Made by a program: the position numbers and the translations under genes | From: a virus | Reading direction: 5' to 3' (one strand) | IMG/VR virus record: IMGVR_UViG_3300035698_004852 | Location: 1-43,087 of that record | Length of the DNA: 43,087 nt | The notes under the pieces: model-generated | Database searches by the model: none | What the model was told of the DNA's origin: nothing | The model's input: only the letters and a program-made list of their open reading frames with translations | Shown here: positions 23,612 through 30,800 of the stretch, one piece after another | Layout: every line of letters starts with the position of its first letter | Numbering within the stretch: position 1 is the first letter of the stretch

Positions 23612-23670
23612 ACTACTTCTACATGAATTTTACGACGGATAATATGTCGTGCTATTCGGAAAGAAGTAGT
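23612..23670 (+). ncRNA. Structured 5' leader hairpin of the lipoprotein gene
   Basis: The stem pairs ACTACTTCT (23612-23620) with AGAAGTAGT (23662-23670), GAAT (23625) with ATTC (23654), and ACGAC (23632) with GTCGT (23646). It has symmetric 4x4 and 3x3 internal loops and a 9-base apical loop. It lies between the promoter and the AAGGTGA at 23688-23693. It could stabilise the mRNA or control translation. Confidence 0.6.
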
Positions 23671-23699
23671 AAATATTAACCAACTTAAGGTGATAACCT

Positions 23700-25361
23700 A
23701 TGGTAAAAAAACAAATAATTGCATTAATTGCAATTTTACTTATGGTATTTGCTCTAGCAACACTGTCTGGTTGTACAGACAAGATTACAGTTGAAGACGC
23801 AGATGCTCAAGTAGAAGCGGCAAAGAATGCAACAACAGAGGAGTTCACAACTAAGCTTAATGAACTCAAAACTGAGCTGGACACGAAAATAGCGGCTTTA
23901 GAAGAAGATAAAACTTCTGTCGAAAAAATGCTATCAACAGAAACAGCAGACAAAGAAGCTTTAGAAGTCGAACTTTTAGTTCTAACTGAACAATTAACAG
24001 AACTAGAAACAGCGGCTGAAACTGTGGAGGACATTTGTCAAATGGTTGAGGAATATAAGCTAAACACTGATATTAAATCAACTCTTGATGATAATGACCT
24101 TTCTAAGCTATTAGATACTAGTATAGAATTTGATGGCGCTAAATATGACGTACACGAAGAACTTAGTTTCACAACAGATGCACAAATAATGACATCTGAA
24201 AAAGGAGATGAAGATTTCGCAGATATGGCGTATTTAGTTATGAATGATGAAGACGCAATAACTTATAGATTTGTGTTTGATGACCCAGTTGACATTGACG
24301 AAATTACATATGAAGACACTCTTAAACTAAGTTTACTTGGTAAAGATGTTGAAATATCAAATGTAAAATCAGATGAATTTACGCTTATTAGCGGTAAACA
24401 ATTCACTATGGATGAAGGCGAAGTCGCTGAACTCGATTTAGATGGTGAAACCGTTAAGATAGAAGTTTTATCAATCTCAGATGGAACTGGCGAAGCTAAG
24501 TTCTTTATTGATGGCATCGAAGGTGGTGTAAGTAAAGCTATGAAATCAACAGAATCTGATAAAGTTGGAGCATACTCTATTTATGTAGAAGAATCTTTAC
24601 CTAATGAAGCTGGTGAAACAACTGGTGGAGACATTGTTGTATTTAAAATTGCTAAAGGCGATGTAGAAACTGTTGTAAAAAACGGACGCTTCTATAATGA
24701 AGACGTTGACTTATGGAAATGGAATATCGTAATTAAGAACAAAGAGCTTGTTGCTCTAGAACTTATACTTGATGAACGATTCGATGAAGTAGACGATGAA
24801 TTCCCTGCTTTTGCAGTTGGTAAATATTTATCTCTTCCAGAAGAATATCTAAGTATCGGTATTGCTGAATTAGAAGATGCTGAATATGAATCTATTGTAT
24901 TTAGCTTTGATGACAGTTACGGCGATGGCGACGTTCCAGTACTTTTAGTTGAAACTGAAGGAGATTTCCTTGAAGTTGGAGATGATGAAGTTAGTGAAGT
25001 CGGATACAATGGTAGCAAATTCATCTATAAAGACGAAGACGGAGACTGGCAAACTGCTAATAAACTCTTCTATGATACTAATGACATAAGACGTAGAGTC
25101 AAAGTTGGTGTCGTTAATGAAGTAACATTTGGAGAATTTAACATGTCTATTGACATTACAAATTCAATATTTGGTGCGTTAGAAGAAGAAGCAGAAGCTG
25201 ACGAACTGTTAATCAATGGTAAAGACTTTAGCTTTGAAGACTTAGATGTTTTAACTACTAAAGGATTTATTGTGGAAAGCCCAGAAGACGGTCTAGAAGA
25301 AGACGAAGTTTCAATACTAGTCCCTAGTGACGTTGTAAAGGCATCTCTTTGTATAAGGTAA
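23700..25361 (+). CDS. S-layer-like lipoprotein
   Basis: ATG at 23700 follows AAGGTGA. The 553-residue protein has a signal peptide with a lipobox LSGC (Cys25), then an acidic coiled coil at about residues 30-105 (heptads in LTEQLTELETAAETVEDI), then beta-rich repeats with S-layer-type phrases (LSLLGKDVEISNV, LINGKDFSFED, GDIVVFKIAKGDVETVVKNG). Such phrases are what I recall from S-layer proteins of methanogens and DPANN archaea. It would be lipid-anchored at the outer cell face on a stalk. It has its own promoter, dyad, leader hairpin and terminator. A viral coat-layer or exclusion role is inference. Confidence 0.7.
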   Translation: MVKKQIIALIAILLMVFALATLSGCTDKITVEDADAQVEAAKNATTEEFTTKLNELKTELDTKIAALEEDKTSVEKMLSTETADKEALEVELLVLTEQLTELETAAETVEDICQMVEEYKLNTDIKSTLDDNDLSKLLDTSIEFDGAKYDVHEELSFTTDAQIMTSEKGDEDFADMAYLVMNDEDAITYRFVFDDPVDIDEITYEDTLKLSLLGKDVEISNVKSDEFTLISGKQFTMDEGEVAELDLDGETVKIEVLSISDGTGEAKFFIDGIEGGVSKAMKSTESDKVGAYSIYVEESLPNEAGETTGGDIVVFKIAKGDVETVVKNGRFYNEDVDLWKWNIVIKNKELVALELILDERFDEVDDEFPAFAVGKYLSLPEEYLSIGIAELEDAEYESIVFSFDDSYGDGDVPVLLVETEGDFLEVGDDEVSEVGYNGSKFIYKDEDGDWQTANKLFYDTNDIRRRVKVGVVNEVTFGEFNMSIDITNSIFGALEEEAEADELLINGKDFSFEDLDVLTTKGFIVESPEDGLEEDEVSILVPSDVVKASLCIR

Positions 25362-25391
25362 GTTTAACTTACCAATTTTTTTTATTTTTTT
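25357..25391 (+). terminator. Terminator overlapping the lipoprotein stop codon
   Basis: GGTAAG (25357-25362) pairs with CTTACC (25368-25373) around a 5-base loop, and T-rich tracts run from 25375 to 25391. The stop codon TAA (25359-25361) sits inside the stem. The layout matches the terminator at the major tail protein gene (38322-38361). Confidence 0.7.
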
Positions 25392-25411
25392 AATTAAAAT
25401 TAGAGGAAAAA

Positions 25412-25513
25412 ATGAAAGAACAACCAAAAAAAGATGGTAGTGGTAAAGGATTAAGAGCTAATAAAGGACGTAGTGGTTGTAAAGTTAATAAACCAGTAGG
25501 TCAAGGTAAATAA
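25412..25513 (+). CDS. 33-residue Gly/Lys-rich peptide
   Basis: ATG at 25412 follows AGAGG at 25402-25406. The product starts MKEQPKKDGSGKGLRANKGR and ends SGCKVNKPVGQGK. The DGSGKG...NKGR..GC pattern is one I recall as a short conserved peptide in phages and DPANN genomes; function unknown. One base separates its stop from the next start. Confidence 0.55.
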   Translation: MKEQPKKDGSGKGLRANKGRSGCKVNKPVGQGK

Positions 25514-25514
25514 T

Positions 25515-25727
25515 ATGGCAACTAAAAAGAAACCAGTATATTCGTTTAAAATTGGATTAATCAAAAGTTTAAAAAATATAGCAGTAGCTTTTGGATTTCC
25601 AGCATTGTTAATGTTTCTTAACAGTTTAATAACTTTTGTACCATCAAATATTATGATATACATAACCCCATTTATAGGCGGATTATCTTACTATTTGAAG
25701 AACTATATAGAAAACAGAAACAAATAA
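25515..25727 (+). CDS. Holin-like two-span membrane protein
   Basis: ATG at 25515. The 70-residue product has a basic N-terminus (MATKKKPVYSFKIGLIKSLK), two hydrophobic segments (about residues 24-40 and 44-60) and a charged tail (NYIENRNK). Size and topology fit holins or small viral membrane proteins. It follows the S-layer-like gene and is closed by a terminator at 25740, so a late envelope or release role is plausible. Confidence 0.5.
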   Translation: MATKKKPVYSFKIGLIKSLKNIAVAFGFPALLMFLNSLITFVPSNIMIYITPFIGGLSYYLKNYIENRNK

Positions 25728-25739
25728 TTGAATTAACTC

Positions 25740-25780
25740 TCTAGCATTAGGAAGCTAACGCTAGACTTTTTTTCTTTTTA
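25740..25780 (+). terminator. Hairpin-plus-T-tract terminator
   Basis: TCTAGC-A-TTAG (25740-25750) pairs with CTAA-C-GCTAGA (25755-25765) around GAAG, with one A-C mismatch. It is followed by CTTTTTTTCTTTTTA. It ends the lipoprotein unit. Confidence 0.8.
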
Positions 25781-25798
25781 ACTAAAAAACATCACCGA

Positions 25799-25927
25799 AT
25801 GGTTAATTTGACTGTTTATAGTGGTGTATTTGGTTTTAATGAAAAAAACACTAAGCACAGAGCGTGTACACATTATATAATGACATCTCAGGTGCTAGTA
25901 TTAGAAAATAGTATAAAAATTAAGTAA
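25799..25927 (+). CDS. Possible 42-residue ORF upstream of the cold-shock gene
   Basis: ATG at 25799 opens a frame MVNLTVYSGVFGFNEKNTKH ... to TAA at 25925-25927, just before the AGGT that serves the cold-shock gene. No Shine-Dalgarno is seen, and the region also contains a TATA-like TTATATAAT near 25875. It may instead be the leader and promoter of the cold-shock gene. Confidence 0.3.
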   Translation: MVNLTVYSGVFGFNEKNTKHRACTHYIMTSQVLVLENSIKIK

Positions 25928-25939
25928 AGGTAAATTAAA

Positions 25940-26137
25940 ATGAAAGGAACAACAAAATTTTTTAACGAACAAAAAGGATTCGGATTTATATCCGGAGAAG
26001 ATGGAAAAGAGTATTTCGTACACATGTCAGGGCTAACTGAAGGTACAACATTAAAAGACAATGATGCAGTAACATTCGACGTAGTTGAAGGAGATAGAGG
26101 ATTAAAAGCTGAGAATGTAAGTGTTTTAACTGAGTAA
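25940..26137 (+). CDS. cspA: Cold-shock domain protein
   Basis: The 65-residue protein is a complete CSD: KGTTKFFNEQKGFGFISGED holds RNP1 (KGFGFI), followed by YFVHMS (RNP2), then the usual TLKDNDAVTFDVVEGDRGLK and AENV end. It binds single-stranded RNA or DNA and can melt RNA structures. ATG at 25940 follows AGGTA. It is the last + strand gene before the convergence point. Viral copies may help late mRNA translation. Confidence 0.93.
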   Translation: MKGTTKFFNEQKGFGFISGEDGKEYFVHMSGLTEGTTLKDNDAVTFDVVEGDRGLKAENVSVLTE

Positions 26138-26142
26138 TTTAG

Positions 26143-26165
26143 AGAGAAATTTATTTCTCTAATTT
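26143..26165. terminator. Bidirectional terminator at the convergence point
   Basis: AGAGAAAT (26143-26150) and ATTTCTCT (26153-26160) form an 8-base perfect stem with a 2-base gap, flanked by AT-rich sequence. It lies exactly between the ends of the cold-shock gene (+) and the hub gene (-). Confidence 0.6.
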
Positions 26166-26169
26166 AATT

Positions 26170-27801
26170 CTATTTATACAATACACATACGGCATCATAC
26201 TGTGGACTTGTTGCCGTTGAAGAAGCTCTACTCATATTAATTCTAAAACCTAAATGGTCTTTAACTATTTTACCAGCTGTTGAAAACGTGTGTATATCAC
26301 CACTAGCTGTAGAATACGTTTCCCAAGTATCACCGCCATCATTAGTAACTTCATAAGTATCACTATAAGTATCATAATTCTCAAAACGTCTGAATTCACA
26401 ATAAGACACGTCATAATCAGCAGTTATAATATTACTAGTTGATATACCACTAACTTGACCACTTGATAAAGAAAGTCTTCCTTCTACTTCTGTAGTATTA
26501 CTATGATTCATTATACTAGGGTCTTCACTAAAGTAAACAGTGTAACTATCTTTCATACTGTTTAAGTTAACAGTCCCTTGAACAAAATCATCAGTATTAA
26601 CAGCTGATTGAAACAAATTCTGAGTAAGTTTAAGCTCTTTACTTAATTCCACACTTGTAGTAAACGTTGACTTAATATTATGAGTAAATTTCTGAACTTT
26701 ATGTAACCCACTAATACCAGTATAAGGTATACTTACAGCTATCTTCTCTCCAGGCTTTACAGTTGGCATTCCAACAACAGTCATTCTACCAGTTGACTTA
26801 CCAGCAATACCTTGAGATAACTCATGATTAGCTTTATCTTCAGCCTCATCCATAGTATCTATACTAGTATCTTGAACTATTCTTTCTTTAATCCATAAAT
26901 CAGACTGTGAAGTTAAATCTTCTTCTGTTTTTAATAATATAATATTATCACTTTCTTTTTGACCATACACTATTATTTTATTAGCTACGTTAGCATTATC
27001 AACACCATACTCGGCAGCGTTAACTAAATTAGTACCATATCCAATATTCTCTACAGTGTTAGTAATACTATTTTCCACAAACGTTTTCAACGTCCATCTA
27101 ACACCACTCTCATCATATTCTAAATATCCATCAAGACCTGCTCTTTCAAGAGTCTCTTTAATAGTTGTCAGTCCTTTCTTATGCTGATACTTAACATTAA
27201 TAAGAGTTGTAGGAAAAGTAGGTACACTTACATCCCATGTAACCTTCTCAGTGGAAGAATTATAAGTTGATTCAGCCCATACAGTACCATTCCAAAAAAG
27301 CAGAGTAACGTCAGAATAAAAATCATACAATATCTTACCTAACACACTATCAGCTCTTGCCGCAACATGTTGAGAAGTAACAGTTCTATCTGTCATTTCA
27401 GGATAATCTCTACCATCAAGACTAATATAAAAACCGTTATTCATATTAACACCGTACTTAACATCATCAACTGTTCCGTAAAACAATAAAGTAGTAGCAT
27501 CAGTATAATCACCATACACTTTAATTATTTCACCACCATCAAATATGTCAAGAAATTGACCATCTTGATTACTAATAGTCACATTACAAGTGCTTAATCC
27601 TGTAGTTACAGGTCTAGTTACTTGAGCATCAAGCAACATATTATCACTACTAGAAGCACCAACAGTAGTATCTAAAACAGTGTACGTTGTAGTATCAGTA
27701 ATTATCTGTATTTTAAGTCTTGGTTCAGTATTAGCACTAACAGGTAAATGAATTATACCAGACTTTTTTATTGTGGTCGGACGCCGGGCTATCTTAATCA
27801 C
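26170..27801 (-). CDS. Baseplate hub / tail-tip protein
   Basis: A GTG at 27801, overlapping the end of the giant gene, starts a 543-residue protein. It begins with beta-rich domains (EPRLKIQIITDTTTYTVLDT, VTISNQDGQFLDIFDGGEII) and has LLFYGTVDDVKYGV, typical of gp27/XkdQ-like hub proteins of siphoviruses. The middle has LTTIKETLERAGLDGYLEYD and VNAAEYGVDNANVANKIIVY. A beta C-terminal domain (VEGRLSLSSGQVSG) may be receptor- or fibre-binding. It is the last gene of the tail operon, after the tape measure, as expected. Confidence 0.7.
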   Translation of the reverse strand: MIKIARRPTTIKKSGIIHLPVSANTEPRLKIQIITDTTTYTVLDTTVGASSSDNMLLDAQVTRPVTTGLSTCNVTISNQDGQFLDIFDGGEIIKVYGDYTDATTLLFYGTVDDVKYGVNMNNGFYISLDGRDYPEMTDRTVTSQHVAARADSVLGKILYDFYSDVTLLFWNGTVWAESTYNSSTEKVTWDVSVPTFPTTLINVKYQHKKGLTTIKETLERAGLDGYLEYDESGVRWTLKTFVENSITNTVENIGYGTNLVNAAEYGVDNANVANKIIVYGQKESDNIILLKTEEDLTSQSDLWIKERIVQDTSIDTMDEAEDKANHELSQGIAGKSTGRMTVVGMPTVKPGEKIAVSIPYTGISGLHKVQKFTHNIKSTFTTSVELSKELKLTQNLFQSAVNTDDFVQGTVNLNSMKDSYTVYFSEDPSIMNHSNTTEVEGRLSLSSGQVSGISTSNIITADYDVSYCEFRRFENYDTYSDTYEVTNDGGDTWETYSTASGDIHTFSTAGKIVKDHLGFRINMSRASSTATSPQYDAVCVLYK

Positions 27802-30800
27802 CCACTAACGCATCATCAACAATCAAACAATCTTCACAAAGTGTGTTAAACTCGAAATTAGGCAAACCAACAGTAGTACAACTTGTTAAATTAACCCACA
27901 TCCAAATATTACATGAACCACCAATACTCATATTATCACAAAGAAGCTGGTCTAAAGTATTACTCAAAACACTACCACCAGTATAATCATACACATTATT
28001 AGCCCACACAGTAAAACAACTATCAATACTCTCATTATAATACATGTATAAATCAAGACTGTCTTCTCCAGCATCACTATCAACACTAAATATTGGCACA
28101 GTGCTTGATTGCCCAAATGGTTGTAAATTCTTATGATTAACCGTTAAAGGATAAAAATCAACATTATAAATATTTGAAGAGCCATAACTAACATCTACAG
28201 GCGAATATCTCAAATCAAACGATTTATCATTACTACTTAAATTATATTCATCATTCTCACAACCAACAGTTATATCACCACTACCATAATATCTAACAGC
28301 TAACTCTCTAAATTCCGTAACACCAGCACTGCTATTAACACTATTATTAATAGTGCAATCTTCTTCACAAGTATCTAAGTAATCATTAATAACACTACCA
28401 CTAACTAATAACTCAGACACGCTTAATGGAAATGACAAATTATAAACAGTTAACAACCCAGAACTTCCACTTGTTCTAGAAATTATCATAGGCACGTCAC
28501 AAGTTGTTTCATCACTATCACACGAATCTCTAATATAATCAGCTAAGTAATTAGAACTAAACGAAAACGTAGCAGGAGTGTTAGTTTCATTAAGAGTACC
28601 ATCATAAGCGTAAGATGCATCATAACTAGTACTTCCAAAATAAATAGTAGCGTTAGTAACATAAGTTGCAGGAACTACAATATCAACTTCATAAACACCA
28701 CAAGGAGTTGTCTCATTATCAGTTTGGTTAATTTCTATTTTATAAGCTACTTCTGTACCTGCAACATCAAACTCCCAATAAGAACCAGTAGTAACTAACG
28801 TCCAATTAGTACCATTATTAGCAGACACATAAAAATTAATATCACAACTAGGATTAGTAAGACTATTAAACGTTGGAATTACAGAAATAGTATTATCAGG
28901 ACTAGAATTAAGCAATACTTTACTCTGATAAGTGTAAAATCCATCACTATAATTACCTGCAGATTCATTACTTCCAAACCCACCATATTGTATATCTTCT
29001 ATATATGCGATTCCAGTAGAATTACCAGCACTAGTACAAGAACCATCATATTTACAATAACCAAATGAATATGCATACCCTTCAACATTCACATTACCAT
29101 CAGGAATGTTAATAGTTTTCTTATATACATCATCCCAATACACGTTCCACTGGTCAGTTAATCCTTCTCTTATAAGACTAATATCCACATATGCGGAAGC
29201 TCCAGGTCCAGATATGTCACAAGCATCTAACGAACCTGTTTCTTCAGCATTACCATTAACACTATCACATTCTATAAGAGTAGTTCCACTAGAAGCACCT
29301 GCATCATCATTTATTAAAATTATTTTAGACCTAGCAGTAGCTTCAGAATAAGCGACACAACCGTCATTCCCAAGAGTTGAATAAGCATATAAATGAATAT
29401 CAAAATCAACACGGTCTTTATTTTCCAAATTTAAAGATTTACTATTGACCCATCCAACATTAGTCTCACCATAAGAAGATTCTCCACTAGCACTACAAAC
29501 CCCATCAGTATCAGTTTCTGATGTAGAATATACCGAGTGAGTAGCGGCGTCATATTCAGATGTAACCCCACTATCATCTTGTTCATAATTCCATCTACCA
29601 CTAACTTCTGTATAAAGATTATCCAACATAAACAACGGAAAATCACCATCTTCAGAATACGTATAAACACTACCATTCCACCATTCAGTATAATCAAGCT
29701 CTACAGGATTAGCAGATGACGCATTAATACTTAAACTAATATTATCACTAAAAGTATCAATCATGCTTAATTCAACATTTTCTGTATCAGTAGATGAACT
29801 TATTAAATCATAAACATTAACCGTAGTATCATCACTAAATCTATTCTCAGTAAGAACCGCACCAGAAAGAACACCTCTCAAGTAAAAATCTGTCACACCA
29901 TCATCTAAAATATCAATCAAGTAATCAGTCTGGTCATCATAAGCATAAACATCAAATGTAGCGTTAAGCACTTCACTCCAATTTTTCATAGTAAACCAGA
30001 AACTACTGTTACCAGATACATTATAAGCAGTAACTAAATCTCCTCCAGTTGAATTACTGAACTCGTCAATTTCCACATAAGGTATAGTAAAATTGTACTT
30101 ATAAACTCCAGCACCACTAGTATAATTATCACCATAATCTTGAAGTCCTATATTTATATCTACAATATCAGTATAATTAATAGTGCCATCAGCTTCACTT
30201 AACCAACATTTAAGTTCAGGACTAGTACCAATCTCATACTTACTATTATTATCAACATAACTTTCAATTTCAAAATTTATAGTAACGTTTTTACTAATAA
30301 CTATCGAATCACTAACCATAGTTCCATTACCAGTTCCATCATTAGGAGTTACGTTACAACTAACGTTATTAGTAGCATTAAAATAAGAACTATCAAGTGT
30401 ATCCTTTCCACTCATATTCCACCACATTGCTTCTTCGTAAGCAGGCCAAGCAGACGCTGTTGCATTTCTAATATTTATAAATTCGGAACCATTATAACAG
30501 GTTAAAGTATATATGGCATACGCATCACCATTTTTTATTTGTAGTTCTAAAGTTGAACCACTCAAACAATCTGAAGGGACTGTATGATTATCCCTTAATG
30601 TAAAGCTATCTAATTTAGTTTCCCATATTGCAGATACTAGGCCATCAGGAATAGTATAATTAATAGAAATATTTTCATTCTTATCCATAAATCCTGATGT
30701 TGTCCAAACACCATCATAAGCTCCTAAAACATCACCAGCACCAGTATAATCATAAGTTCCAGTATCAAGACCGCCACAAGCAGTACTAACATTAGCTGTT

